Source of the DNA: RHKX01 sp963823565
GTDB lineage: Bacteria > Actinomycetota > Thermoleophilia > Solirubrobacterales > 70-9
Direction: 5' to 3'
Assembly: GCA_963823565.1 (NCBI GenBank)
Contig: CAWGLR010000003.1
Span: 62,001-126,000, forward strand
Length of the DNA stretch: 64,000 bases
Shown: one piece after another, positions 12,835 to 20,411 of the stretch
Layout of the letters: each line of letters opens with the position of its first letter
How positions within the stretch are numbered: position 1 is the stretch's first letter
The notes under the pieces: generated by a model
Told to the model about the DNA's origin: nothing
The model's database searches: none
What the model saw: the letters and a program-made list of their open reading frames with translations, nothing else
Made by a program: the position numbers and the translations under genes

Positions 12835-13914
12835 TCAGGCGGCAGCCGCCCGCGCCTCGCAGGTGGCGAGCTCGCGGTCGCGGGGCATGTCGCGGCGCAG
12901 CTTGAAGAAGGCGACGGCTCCCGCGAGGAGCGGCAGCCAGAAGAGGATCACCCTGTAGGCGAGGACCGCTGCCGCCGTTTCCGGCGCCGGCGTGCCGTAG
13001 ACGATCAACGTCCCGATCAGGCCGCCGTCGATCCCGCCGATGCCGCCCGGCAGCGGCAGCAGCCCGCCCATCTGGCCGATCAGGTACCCCATCAGCACGA
13101 TCGAGAGGTCGGGGGTGTGGCCGAAGGCGTGGAAGGTCGCCCAGAGCACGGCGTTGTCGAACGCCCAATAGCCGATCGCGCCCGCGATAACCCTTGCGTT
13201 GCCGGTGCGGACGATCTCGACCGAGGTCGCGGTCCCGGTGATCACGGCGCGGCGGGCGGCGTGCGCGATCCGCCCGACCCTGGTGACGTCGTCGGGCGGC
13301 TCCTCGCCCGGCCCGAGCCGCGGGATCGTCAGGACCGCCGCGATCGTCACCGCGGCGACGGCGGCCGGCAGCAGGGTCAGCGTCCATGGCTCCTCGCTTC
13401 CGAACAGGCCGAGGAACATCAGCGTGCCGAGGATCGCGACGGCGACGAAGTTGACGGAGCTCTTGATCAGGAAGAACGCCACCGAGCGGTGGGCGATGCG
13501 GTGCGGGTCCATGCCGCCCTCGTGCAGCACCCACGCGCCCAGCGCGAGGCCGCCGAGCCCGCTGGCGGGCACGATCGAACCCATCGCGAGCTCCGAGCCG
13601 CCGATCTGCCAGCTCCGCCGCCAGCTCAGCCCGCGGCAGAAGACCGGCGCGAACATGACGATGTAGGAGCCGAAGGAGAGGGCCTCGAAGGCGATCGCCA
13701 GGACGATCCACCCCGGGGCGGCGTCGTCCAGCAGCGAGCGGACCTCGCCGAGGCCCGGTGCCAGCAGGACGATCAGGATCAGCACCGCGAGGGCGATCAG
13801 CGCCGGGATCCCCCGCCGCGCTATCGCCCGCGGCTCCCACTCCCTGGACTCGTCCTCGGCTAGCGCGCCGTCGCCCTCCGCTTCGAGCTCCGGAACCTGA
13901 GTACCGGTCGCCAT
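12835..13914 (-). CDS. YbhN/AglD-type integral membrane protein (lysyl-PG synthase TM-like)
   Basis: This 359-residue protein has an acidic N-terminal tail (about 35 residues) and roughly eight hydrophobic segments (for example ALIALAVLILIVLLAPGLG and WIVLAIAFEALSFGSYIVMF). The pattern SGLGGLALGAWVL and the late GGIGGIDGGLIGTL loop are typical of the UPF0104/LPG-synthetase transmembrane family, which includes lipid flippase-like proteins. No aminoacyltransferase domain is attached, so a membrane-lipid or polyprenyl-glycan transport role is more likely. A TTG directly precedes the ATG; the ATG is used. Confidence 0.8.
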   Translation of the reverse strand: MATGTQVPELEAEGDGALAEDESREWEPRAIARRGIPALIALAVLILIVLLAPGLGEVRSLLDDAAPGWIVLAIAFEALSFGSYIVMFAPVFCRGLSWRRSWQIGGSELAMGSIVPASGLGGLALGAWVLHEGGMDPHRIAHRSVAFFLIKSSVNFVAVAILGTLMFLGLFGSEEPWTLTLLPAAVAAVTIAAVLTIPRLGPGEEPPDDVTRVGRIAHAARRAVITGTATSVEIVRTGNARVIAGAIGYWAFDNAVLWATFHAFGHTPDLSIVLMGYLIGQMGGLLPLPGGIGGIDGGLIGTLIVYGTPAPETAAAVLAYRVILFWLPLLAGAVAFFKLRRDMPRDRELATCEARAAAA

Positions 13915-13976
13915 CAACCTATCGTGGCATAGCCGCGGGGTGGCTCAGGAGCGGTCATCCGTACTTCCGGACGGGG

Positions 13977-14160
13977 CTACGCGTCGGATAGCGCGTCCCA
14001 CTCCTCCCGTGAGATCTCGCGGCTGGGCCAGCGCACGGTCTCGAAGGGGCCACTCGGAATCGAGCCACTCCCGCACCGCCGCCTCCAGCACCTGCCCGAG
14101 CTCGCCCGGGCCCGGGCTAGGACGTCCGGCCCGGCACCGGCCGCTCCCTAACCTGTCCGG
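13977..14160 (-). pseudogene. Possible small frameshifted gene
   Basis: Two minus-strand reading frames join into a plausible protein tail. One encodes LGQVLEAAVREWLDSEWP (about 14109-14055). Shifted at the C-run in tggcccctt, the next encodes FETVRWPSREISREEWDA and ends at a stop at 13977-13979. Both halves have ordinary composition for this genome. The start is not resolved. It may be a decayed gene or a real gene with an indel in the assembly. The product is not recognised. The rest of this 244-nt gap holds the ABC gene promoter. Confidence 0.3.
14149..14154 (+). promoter_or_regulatory. -10 box TAACCT for the ABC exporter operon
   Basis: TAACCT ends 7 nt before the GTG at 14162; no Shine-Dalgarno is present. 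It supports 14162 over the longer open frame starting at 13940. Confidence 0.5.
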
Positions 14161-14161
14161 G

Positions 14162-14932
14162 GTGCGCGACGCCCCTCCAGCCCTCTCCATCTCCGGGCTC
14201 TCGAAGACCTACGACGACGGCACCGTCGGGCTCGACTCGCTCGACCTCGAGGTGCCGGCGGGCGCCTTCTTCGGGCTGCTCGGCCCCAACGGCGCCGGCA
14301 AGACGACGCTGATCAGCGCCGTCTGCAACCTGATCCGGCTCAGCGGCGGCGAGATCTCGGTGTTCGGGCACGCCCACGACTCGATGCAGGCGCGGCGGAT
14401 CGTCGGCGTCGCCGAGCAGGACCCGAACCTCGACCGCTTCCTGACCGTGCGCGAGTCGCTCGTCTACCACGGCGGCTACTTCGGGATGCCGGCGGGGCCG
14501 GCGACCGAGCGGGCGGACGAGATGATCGACGTCTTCGACCTGCGGGCGAAGGCGAAAACGCGGACGAGCAAGCTCTCCGGCGGGATGAAGCGGCGGTTGC
14601 TGCTGGCGCGGGCGCTGCTGCACGAGCCGCTGCTGGTGATCCTCGACGAGCCCACCGCGGGCGTCGACGTCGAGCTCCGTCACGACCTCTGGCGCTACAT
14701 CCGCCGCCTCCACCAGCAGGGGACGACGATCCTGCTGACGACGCACTATCTCGAGGAGGCGGAGTCCCTCTGCGAGGACGTCGCGCTGATCTCGAAGGGC
14801 CGGATCGTCGCCCGCGACACCCCCGATGGGCTCAAGCGCGCCTACGACGCCACGACCCTCGAGGAGGTCTACCTGCAGACCGTCTCGACGGCGCTGCCTC
14901 TGGCGATGGCCGCGGAGGAGGCGGAGGAGTGA
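14162..14932 (+). CDS. ABC transporter ATP-binding subunit (ABC-2/DrrA type)
   Basis: This is a 256-residue ATPase. Walker A GPNGAGKTTL is near residue 45, the Q-loop region follows at VAEQDPNLDRFLTV, the signature is LSGGMKRRLLLARAL near 140, Walker B VILDEPTAGVD near 160, and the H-loop LLTTHYLEEAE near 193. It pairs with the permease downstream, whose GTG overlaps its stop codon. The family exports lipids, polysaccharides or drugs; the substrate is unknown. The GTG start gives the normal N-terminus and fits the -10 box. Confidence 0.93.
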   Translation: MRDAPPALSISGLSKTYDDGTVGLDSLDLEVPAGAFFGLLGPNGAGKTTLISAVCNLIRLSGGEISVFGHAHDSMQARRIVGVAEQDPNLDRFLTVRESLVYHGGYFGMPAGPATERADEMIDVFDLRAKAKTRTSKLSGGMKRRLLLARALLHEPLLVILDEPTAGVDVELRHDLWRYIRRLHQQGTTILLTTHYLEEAESLCEDVALISKGRIVARDTPDGLKRAYDATTLEEVYLQTVSTALPLAMAAEEAEE

Positions 14933-15747
14933 CGACGGAGACCGCCACCGCTGCGGCCGTTCGCCGCCGCGAGCTCGCGGCGCCCGATCCCGGGCGCTCG
15001 ATGCGCTCGCTGGCGCTGCGCGAGTGCCGCCGCGTCACCCGCCTGTGGACGCAAACGATCCTCGCCCCCGTCGTCTCCTCGGCGCTCTTCATCCTCGTCT
15101 TCGGGCTCTCGCTCGGCAGCCGCATCCAGTCGATCGAGGGCTTCGAGTACGACGTCTTCATCGTCCCCGGGCTGATTGCGATGGCGATGGCGCAGGCGGC
15201 GTTCTCCAACAACTCCTCGACGCTCCTGCAGGCGCGCAACGACCGCTACATCAACGACGTGCTTGCCTCGCCGATGCACCCGTGGCAGATGAACCTCGGC
15301 TACGCGGTCGGCGGCTTCTTCCGGTCGCTGTCGATCGGGATCGCCCTCGTCGCCATCGCGATCCCGCTCACGGGGGTGCCGGTCGAGCAGCCGGCTCACC
15401 TGATCGCGGCGATCTTCCTGCTGGTGACGCTGTTCTCGGCGCTGGGAACCGTCGTCGGGATCTACGCGCAGACGTTCGACCACCACAGCTTCATCAACAA
15501 CATCCTGATCCTGCCGCTGACGTTCCTCGGCGGCGTCTTCTACTCGATCGACATCCTGCCGTCGCCCTGGGAGGAGCTCTCCCACGCGAACCCGCTCTTC
15601 TACATGGTCAACGCGGTCCGCTACGGCTTCCTCGGCCACAGCGACGTCAGCGTCGCGCTCTCCTTCGGGGTGACCGCGGTGATCGCGGCGGGACTGCTCG
15701 CCTGGGCGCAGTGGCTGTTCAGCTCGGGGCACAAGCTGAAGCCGTAG
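14929..15747 (+). CDS. ABC-2 type transporter permease
   Basis: This is a 272-residue membrane protein with about six hydrophobic segments after a 30-residue basic cytosolic start. LAPVVSSALFILVFGLSLG is the first, and the ABC-2 signature region lies at LPLTFLGGVFYSIDILP near residue 195. It forms the channel for the ATPase upstream (GTGA overlap). The NodJ/DrrB-like form suggests export of a glycolipid, polyketide or drug. Confidence 0.92.
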   Translation: MTTETATAAAVRRRELAAPDPGRSMRSLALRECRRVTRLWTQTILAPVVSSALFILVFGLSLGSRIQSIEGFEYDVFIVPGLIAMAMAQAAFSNNSSTLLQARNDRYINDVLASPMHPWQMNLGYAVGGFFRSLSIGIALVAIAIPLTGVPVEQPAHLIAAIFLLVTLFSALGTVVGIYAQTFDHHSFINNILILPLTFLGGVFYSIDILPSPWEELSHANPLFYMVNAVRYGFLGHSDVSVALSFGVTAVIAAGLLAWAQWLFSSGHKLKP

Positions 15748-15759
15748 CGCCGGACCGGC

Positions 15760-16209
15760 TCAGGAATGGACGGTGCAGTCGAGCGGGTAGAAGGGCGGAT
15801 CCTTCGTGCACTCGGACTCGCGGATCCTGAGCTTGACGCGAACCCTGCCCGCCTCGTTGCGGGCGCGGATCCTCACGTCCGCCGATCCGCGCCGGGCGAG
15901 CGAGCGGCGGATGAGCCCGTAGAGCTCGCCGCCCGCCCCCTGGTGCTTGAGGACCCACGGCCTGCCCGAGATCCGGTGGTCCAGGGTCGGCGAGCCTCCA
16001 GCCCGCTCGCCTTCGAAGACCGTCGTCAGGCGCACGCGGTCGGCGCGGCGGACGCTGACCATCAGCCGCGTGTGGGGAAGCGTCCCGTCGTCGCGGACGA
16101 AGTAGTTGAGGCTGGTGACCCGCGGCGGCGTTGCTGCGGCGGTCAGGGCGGGCCATGCGATCATCGCGATCGCCACGGCGGCGCCGATCGCTGTCAGCCG
16201 TCTCGGCAT
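15760..16209 (-). CDS. Small secreted protein, unknown function
   Basis: This 149-residue protein starts MPRRLTAIGAAVAIAMIAWP, a clear signal peptide with likely cleavage after ALTAAA. The mature part is predicted all-beta (TSLNYFVRDDGTLPHTRLMV). Two cysteines near the end (SECTKDPPFYPLDC) could form a disulphide. The ATG at 16209 is chosen for the signal peptide and a -10 box 7 nt upstream, over a longer frame that overlaps nei. I do not recognise the family. Confidence 0.7.
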   Translation of the reverse strand: MPRRLTAIGAAVAIAMIAWPALTAAATPPRVTSLNYFVRDDGTLPHTRLMVSVRRADRVRLTTVFEGERAGGSPTLDHRISGRPWVLKHQGAGGELYGLIRRSLARRGSADVRIRARNEAGRVRVKLRIRESECTKDPPFYPLDCTVHS

Positions 16210-16216
16210 GGACCTG

Positions 16217-16222
16217 ATGCTA
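16217..16222 (-). promoter_or_regulatory. -10 box TAGCAT for the small secreted protein
   Basis: On the minus strand TAGCAT is 7 nt before the ATG at 16209, consistent with leaderless initiation. Confidence 0.45.
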
Positions 16223-16225
16223 CGC

Positions 16226-16295
16226 CCCGGTCCTGCCCACGGTGTCTGGTCGGAACCGGGGGAACCGGACGCGTAGCGAAGGATTCCGCCGGAGT
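16226..16295 (+). repeat. 70-nt dispersed repeat, copy B (nei leader)
   Basis: This copy fills the divergent gap between the secreted protein and nei. It matches 8101-8171: identical first 12 nt, then a variable middle, then 29 of 34 matches in the final part. It sits 5 nt before the nei ATG, so it supplies the nei 5' region. Confidence 0.55.
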
Positions 16296-16300
16296 CATCC

Positions 16301-17062
16301 ATGCCTGAAGGGGACACCATCCACCGCGCCGCGCGGAAGATCCACGCCGCGCTCGCCGGCAGAGAGATGGCCGTCGCCGACGCGCCCTCGCCGCGCTCGC
16401 CGATCCACAATCGCTCGGGTGAGCTCGCCGGGGCGACGCTCGAGCGGGCCGAGGCGCGGGGCAAGCACCTGCTGCTGCACTTCTCCGGCGAGCGGGTCAT
16501 CCACAGCCATCTCGGGATGAACGGCCGATGGTTCGTCCGCACCGACGGCCGGCTCCCGCGCGGCAGGCCGTGGCTCGTCCTCGCCGCCGGACGCGGGGTC
16601 GCGAGCCAGGGCGGCGGCAAGCTCCTGCGGCTCGTCTCCGCGTCGCGAGCCCGCAACGACCCCGCACTCCTGCAGCTCGGCCCCGACCCGCTCCGGCCCG
16701 AGTTCGATCCCGGTGAGGCGGCGGCCCGGGTCCTCGCCTACGAGCCGTCCGCCGCGATCGGCGAGGCGCTGAACGACCAGTCGCTGATCGCCGGCATCGG
16801 CAACGTGATCCGGATCGAGGCCTGCTTCCTGCCGCGGATCAGCCCGTGGCGGAAGGTCGGCGACCTGAGCGAGGAGGAGGCCCGGGGTATCGTCGACGCG
16901 ACGAAGTGGGTGATGGAGACGTCGCTCGCCCGCGGCAGCCGCCCGAAGCAGATCTACGGCCGCTCCCGGGGTCCCTGCCCGCGCTGCGGCGGCCCGATCC
17001 GCACGCACGGCCAAGGCGACGACAACCGCGTCACATATTGGTGCGAGGACTGCCAGCGCTAG
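16301..17062 (+). CDS. nei: Endonuclease VIII / Fpg-family DNA glycosylase
   Basis: This base-excision-repair glycosylase/AP lyase has 253 residues. The N-terminal PEGDT, with catalytic Pro2 and Glu3, marks the Nei rather than the Fpg branch (PELPE). The helix-two-turn-helix lies around LNDQSLIAGIGNVIRIEACF (about 150-170). A C-terminal zinc finger has CPRCGG and a later CEDC. It resembles the mycobacterial Nei2 type. Overlap with the bacterial Fpg fold is clear; substrate preference (oxidised pyrimidines) follows from the family only. Confidence 0.92.
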   Translation: MPEGDTIHRAARKIHAALAGREMAVADAPSPRSPIHNRSGELAGATLERAEARGKHLLLHFSGERVIHSHLGMNGRWFVRTDGRLPRGRPWLVLAAGRGVASQGGGKLLRLVSASRARNDPALLQLGPDPLRPEFDPGEAAARVLAYEPSAAIGEALNDQSLIAGIGNVIRIEACFLPRISPWRKVGDLSEEEARGIVDATKWVMETSLARGSRPKQIYGRSRGPCPRCGGPIRTHGQGDDNRVTYWCEDCQR

Positions 17063-17184
17063 CGCGAAATCCGTTCAGGATGTCGCCCGGGCAATGGGTG
17101 ATGACCCTTGGCCGGGTGGTCCGGGGGAACGGATTCATGGAGCGGCCGAGCGCGAGCATGGAGCGGCCTGGAAGGGCAGGCAGC

Positions 17185-17503
17185 GTGAACGCGGCGGCCG
17201 CGGGCGGGTCGCGCTCGCGAGCGCCTGCCTGACCCTGCTGGTCGCGCCGCTCGCGGCGTGGCGGCGAACGACGACGATCCGGGCCGAGACCTGCGCGGGT
17301 TCCAGGGCACCTCCGGAGACGTGACCGACGACGAAGTGATCGAGATCTACCCGCGGGTCGATGACCCGGGGTTTCCGGCCGGCATCATCTGGACGAGCGG
17401 CACCCAGGACGGCGATACCACGATCAAGTTCCGAGCCTGCAACATCACGGCCGGAAACCCGGACCTGAGCGGCAGCATGCCGGTCTCGACATGTCGCAGC
17501 TAG
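17185..17503 (+). pseudogene. Frameshifted small secreted protein
   Basis: Three frames together spell one exported protein: a GTG start (VNAAAAG), then a signal-peptide core in the next frame (RVALASACLTLLVAPLAA), then a mature part in the third (ANDDDPGRDLRGF to SMPVSTCRS, stop at 17501-17503). Shifts are needed near 17195-17207 and near 17255. The mature part has two cysteines and many acidic residues. Without the shifts only the last frame from a GTG at 17258 (81 residues) is open, and it lacks a signal. Either the gene is decaying or the assembly has indels. Confidence 0.4.
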
Positions 17504-17523
17504 GCCGGTGGCCCCTGGGGCGC

Positions 17524-17529
17524 GATAAT
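17524..17529 (+). promoter_or_regulatory. -10 box GATAAT for the Crp/Fnr-pcm operon
   Basis: GATAAT is 8 nt upstream of the ATG at 17538. It is close to the TATAAT consensus, and no ribosome binding site follows. Confidence 0.5.
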
Positions 17530-17537
17530 GCGCGCCG

Positions 17538-18230
17538 ATGGCTGAGGAGACCGTCACCCCGGCCGAGCTTCTGGCTCGCGTGCCGCTGCTCTCCGGGCTG
17601 GACGCCGACGAGCTCGAGCGGATCGCGAAGGTAGCGATCCCGCGCTCCTTCTCGAAGGGCGACCGCGTCTTCCACGAGGGCGACGCATCCGACGCCTGCT
17701 ACGTGATCCGCGAGGGTGAGGTGCGGGTGACGCGCGAGCATTCCGACGGCCGCGCGATCGCCCTGGCGACGCTCGGCCCAGGCGAGCTCGTGGGCGAGCT
17801 GGCGATGCTCGACGGCGAAGTCCGCTCGGCGAGCGTCGAGGCGCTGACCGACGTCGAGCTGCTCGCGATCTCGGCCGCCGACATGCGCGGGCTGCTCGAG
17901 CGCAACGCGGACATCACCGCGAAGCTCGTCGTCGCCCTGACCAAGCGGCTGCGCGAGACGAACGAGCGGATCAGCCGGCAGTCGTTCCAGACGGTGCCGA
18001 GCCGGGTCGCCGGCGTGCTCTCCCAGCTCGTCAGCGGCGACAGCGCCGAGGAGGGCCGCGACGGCGTGACGATCCGGATGAACCAGGCCGACCTCGCTCA
18101 GCTCGCCGGGACATCGCGCGAGAGCGTCAGCCGCTTCCTCGCCGTGCTCGAGCGCGCCGGCGTGGTGCGCGTCGGCCGCGGCCGGGTGACCGTGTTCGAG
18201 CCCTCCCGACTGCGCGCCTACATCTTCTGA
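17538..18230 (+). CDS. Crp/Fnr-family transcriptional regulator
   Basis: This is a 230-residue regulator. A cyclic-nucleotide-binding beta-barrel spans about 15-125 (FHEGDASDACYVIREGEV, GPGELVGELAMLDGE). A dimerisation helix follows, then a winged helix with the recognition motif LAQLAGTSRESVSRFLAVLE near 185-205. The GELAML segment resembles the cAMP pocket, but the Arg-Ser pair that binds phosphate in Crp is replaced (EVRSASV), which keeps the Arg. No FeS cysteines are present, so it is not Fnr-like. Four bases separate it from pcm. Confidence 0.9.
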   Translation: MAEETVTPAELLARVPLLSGLDADELERIAKVAIPRSFSKGDRVFHEGDASDACYVIREGEVRVTREHSDGRAIALATLGPGELVGELAMLDGEVRSASVEALTDVELLAISAADMRGLLERNADITAKLVVALTKRLRETNERISRQSFQTVPSRVAGVLSQLVSGDSAEEGRDGVTIRMNQADLAQLAGTSRESVSRFLAVLERAGVVRVGRGRVTVFEPSRLRAYIF

Positions 18231-18234
18231 TCCC

Positions 18235-18897
18235 ATGAGCTCGTTCGCGGAGCAGCGGGCGAGGATGGTCGAGCGGCACCTCCGTCGCCGCGGGATCGCC
18301 GACCCGCGGGTGCTCGAGGCGATGTCGCGGGTGCCGCGCGAGCTCTTCGTCCCGGAGGGGATCCGCACGCGCGCCTACGCCGACGCGGCGCTGCCGATCG
18401 GCCAGGGCCAGACGATTTCGCAGCCGTGGATCGTCGCCGCGACGATCGAGGCGCTCGGCCTGCGGGGCGGTGAGACGGTGCTCGAGGTCGGGGGCGGCAG
18501 CGGCTATACGGCGGCGCTCCTCGCCGAGCTGGCCGAGCACGTGATCTCGATCGAGCTGGTTCCCGAGCTGGCGGAGAGGGCCCGCGAGGCGCTCGCCGCT
18601 GCGGGCTACGGGCCCGACCGCGTCGAGGTGATCGTCGCCGACGGCTCGCTCGGCCTCCCCGACCGCGCCCCGTTCGACGCGATCGCGGTCCACGCGGCCT
18701 CCCCGGGCCCTCCCTCGGCGCTGCTCGACCAGCTCGCGCCGGGTGGCCGCCTGGTCGCTCCGGTCGCGGCCGACGGCAACGAGAGCCTGACGCTGTTCTG
18801 GCGTGACAAGGGCGATCCCGAGCACTTCATGCGCCGGGAGATCTCGCCCTGCCGCTTCGTGCCGCTGCTCGGCGCGGAGGGATACCCGCAGCCATGA
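18235..18897 (+). CDS. pcm: Protein-L-isoaspartate O-methyltransferase
   Basis: This SAM-dependent repair enzyme methylates isoaspartyl residues in aged proteins. It has 220 residues. The N-terminal region holds QRARMVERHLRRRGI, then SRVPRELFVPEG and the substrate segment GQTISQPWIVA. SAM motif I is VLEVGGGSGYTAALLAEL near residue 80. It follows the Crp/Fnr gene by 4 nt and is probably under its promoter. The partner ASCH gene is 31 nt downstream with its own -10 box. Confidence 0.94.
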   Translation: MSSFAEQRARMVERHLRRRGIADPRVLEAMSRVPRELFVPEGIRTRAYADAALPIGQGQTISQPWIVAATIEALGLRGGETVLEVGGGSGYTAALLAELAEHVISIELVPELAERAREALAAAGYGPDRVEVIVADGSLGLPDRAPFDAIAVHAASPGPPSALLDQLAPGGRLVAPVAADGNESLTLFWRDKGDPEHFMRREISPCRFVPLLGAEGYPQP

Positions 18898-18913
18898 GCG
18901 TCGCGATCCGGGA

Positions 18914-18919
18914 TACGCT
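18914..18919 (+). promoter_or_regulatory. -10 box TACGCT for the ASCH gene
   Basis: TACGCT ends 9 nt before the ATG at 18929 and supports that start over the longer open frame. Confidence 0.4.
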
Positions 18920-18928
18920 CCGGCGCGC

Positions 18929-19330
18929 ATGAGCGCGCTCTACGTCCTCAACTTCTACTCCCCGCTGTTCGTCGACCAGCTCAAGCGGGGGCGCAAGACG
19001 GCGACGATCCGCCTCGGCGACAAGTCCCGCAAGTACGACCGCGGGCAGGTCGTCTGGATCACCGTCGGCTACCGCCACGGACCGCGGGAGAAGATCTTCG
19101 CCGCGGTGATCGACGACGTCGAGCTGAAGAAGGTCGCCGACCTCTCCCCGCGCGACATCGAGCACGACAACCCCGAGTTCCGCCGGCTCGAGGACACCGT
19201 CAACTTCCTCGAGCAGATCTACAGCCGCAAGGTGGAGCAGGACGACCTCGTGACCGTGATCCGCTTCTCGCAGATCGTCGAGCGGCCGATCGGCTCGTTC
19301 GGCAACGGCGAGCCGCCCAGCCCGAACTAG
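18929..19330 (+). CDS. ASCH-domain protein
   Basis: This 133-residue protein is almost entirely an ASCH domain, the PUA-like RNA/nucleotide-binding fold. Key segments are FVDQLKRGRKTATIRLGDKS (residues 14-33) and QVVWITVGYR. The bacterial ASCH group includes the YqfB amidohydrolases that act on N4-acetylcytidine and nucleases such as ZmASCH. The lysine and threonine typical of the active site are present in GRKTATIR, but activity is not shown. It begins 31 nt after pcm. Confidence 0.8.
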   Translation: MSALYVLNFYSPLFVDQLKRGRKTATIRLGDKSRKYDRGQVVWITVGYRHGPREKIFAAVIDDVELKKVADLSPRDIEHDNPEFRRLEDTVNFLEQIYSRKVEQDDLVTVIRFSQIVERPIGSFGNGEPPSPN

Positions 19331-19352
19331 CGGGGCCGCACCGGGGACCGCG

Positions 19353-19826
19353 ATGGCGCGCTACCGGTTCCTCAGCTGCTGGCTGCTCGACGCTCCCCGC
19401 GAGGACGCCTGGGAGGCGATCTGGGACTCGGGCTCGTGGCCGCAGTGGTGGCGCGGCGTCGAGGCGGCCGAGGAGACCGACCCCGGGACGCCCTGCGGCG
19501 TCGGCCGCCGCGGCAGCTACGTCTGGCGCAGCCGGATTCCCTACCCGGTCCGCTTCGACGTCGTCACCACCGCAGTCGAGCGCCCCACCTTCCTCGAGGG
19601 CCGCGCGTCGGGCGGCCTCGAGGGCGTCGGCCGCTGGCGGCTGTACGAGCAGGACGGGATCACCGCGGTCGTCTACGAGTGGAACGTCGACGCGACGAAG
19701 GCGTGGATGCGCCTGCTGGCGCCGATCGCCGACCCGGTCTTTCGCTGGAACCACGACCGGATCATGCGCTGGGGCGGCGAGGGCCTGGCGAGCCGGCTCG
19801 GCTGCCGCCTGCTGGCGGCCGACTGA
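19353..19826 (+). CDS. SRPBCC-superfamily (polyketide cyclase-like) protein
   Basis: This 157-residue single-domain START/SRPBCC protein binds a hydrophobic ligand in a helix-grip fold. It begins MARYRFLSCWLLDAPREDAW, then WPQWWRGVEAAEE. The C-terminal helix is KAWMRLLAPIADPVFRWNHD. The ligand is unknown. It lies 22 nt after the ASCH gene. A large palindrome follows its stop. Confidence 0.82.
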   Translation: MARYRFLSCWLLDAPREDAWEAIWDSGSWPQWWRGVEAAEETDPGTPCGVGRRGSYVWRSRIPYPVRFDVVTTAVERPTFLEGRASGGLEGVGRWRLYEQDGITAVVYEWNVDATKAWMRLLAPIADPVFRWNHDRIMRWGGEGLASRLGCRLLAAD

Positions 19827-19832
19827 CGACTG

Positions 19833-19874
19833 CTGGGGTCTCTCGCGCCAACATGTTGGCGGCAGAGACCCCAG
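19833..19874. terminator. 42-nt two-part palindrome upstream of groES
   Basis: An outer 11-bp perfect stem (CTGGGGTCTCT at 19833-19843 with AGAGACCCCAG at 19864-19874) surrounds a second palindrome (GCCAACATGTTGGC at 19847-19860), with two mismatched positions on each side. It starts 6 nt after the SRPBCC stop and lies about 58 nt before the groES -35. A terminator is the simplest reading, but there is no U-run. The inner 14-nt perfect palindrome could also be an operator. Confidence 0.6.
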
Positions 19875-19931
19875 TGCCCGGCGGTCTGCTCCCAGCGACG
19901 CACGAATCTACGCCGTTCACACTTAGATCAC

Positions 19932-19959
19932 TTGACAGCCCCAGTCGGGCGGCTACACT
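19932..19959 (+). promoter_or_regulatory. groESL sigma-70-type promoter
   Basis: A consensus -35 TTGACA (19932-19937) and -10 TACACT (19954-19959) are separated by 16 nt. This is the best full promoter in the window, and it gives a leader of about 105 nt before groES. Confidence 0.8.
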
Positions 19960-19970
19960 CGGCGCCAGCC

Positions 19971-19997
19971 TTGGCACTCTCACATGTAGAGTGCCAA
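19971..19997. promoter_or_regulatory. CIRCE operator (HrcA site)
   Basis: TTGGCACTC and GAGTGCCAA flank a 9-nt spacer, the exact CIRCE geometry with one symmetric change from the TTAGCACTC consensus. It begins 11 nt after the -10 box, so bound HrcA would block transcription start. HrcA itself is not in this window. Confidence 0.92.
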
Positions 19998-20073
19998 ACC
20001 GGTTCGGTCGCAAGGCGGCCGCCCCAACTCTGAAGACCTACGAAGCAGACACCCCCAACGGAGGTACCCGAGT

Positions 20074-20367
20074 ATGAACCTGAAGCCGCTTGGCGATCGC
20101 CTGATCGTCAAGGCGATCGAAGAGGAGGAGACGACTGTCAGTGGCATCGTCCTCCCGGAGACCGCCAAGGAGAAGCCCCAGAAGGGCGAGGTCCTGGCCG
20201 TCGGCGACGGCGCCTGGGACGAGGACGGCGAGAAGCGGATCCCGCTCGACGTCGCCAAGGGCGACACCGTGCTCTACAGCAAGTACGGCGGCACGGAGGT
20301 CAAGGTCGACGGCGAGGACCTGCTGGTCCTCCGCGAGTCGGACGTCCTCGCCAAGGTCGAGGGCTAA
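20074..20367 (+). CDS. groES: Co-chaperonin GroES (Hsp10)
   Basis: This is a 97-residue GroES. The start is NLKPLGDRLIVKAIEEEE, the mobile loop is TVSGIVLPETAKEKPQKGEV, and the strand GDTVLYSKYGGTEVKVDGE is typical. It forms the heptameric lid over GroEL. AACGGAGGTA lies 7-16 nt upstream as a clear ribosome binding site, as expected for a gene with a long leader. groEL follows after 44 nt. Control is through CIRCE and the sigma-70-like promoter upstream. Confidence 0.97.
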   Translation: MNLKPLGDRLIVKAIEEEETTVSGIVLPETAKEKPQKGEVLAVGDGAWDEDGEKRIPLDVAKGDTVLYSKYGGTEVKVDGEDLLVLRESDVLAKVEG

Positions 20368-20411
20368 GCCCCGCCCGGCCGACGAGAAACTGAACCGAAA
20401 GGATTGAAGAG

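Noticed and set aside
13940..14161. Upstream extension of the ABC ATPase (TTG at 13940)
   Set aside because: The extension has no conserved sequence, and the -10 box at 14149 is inside it.
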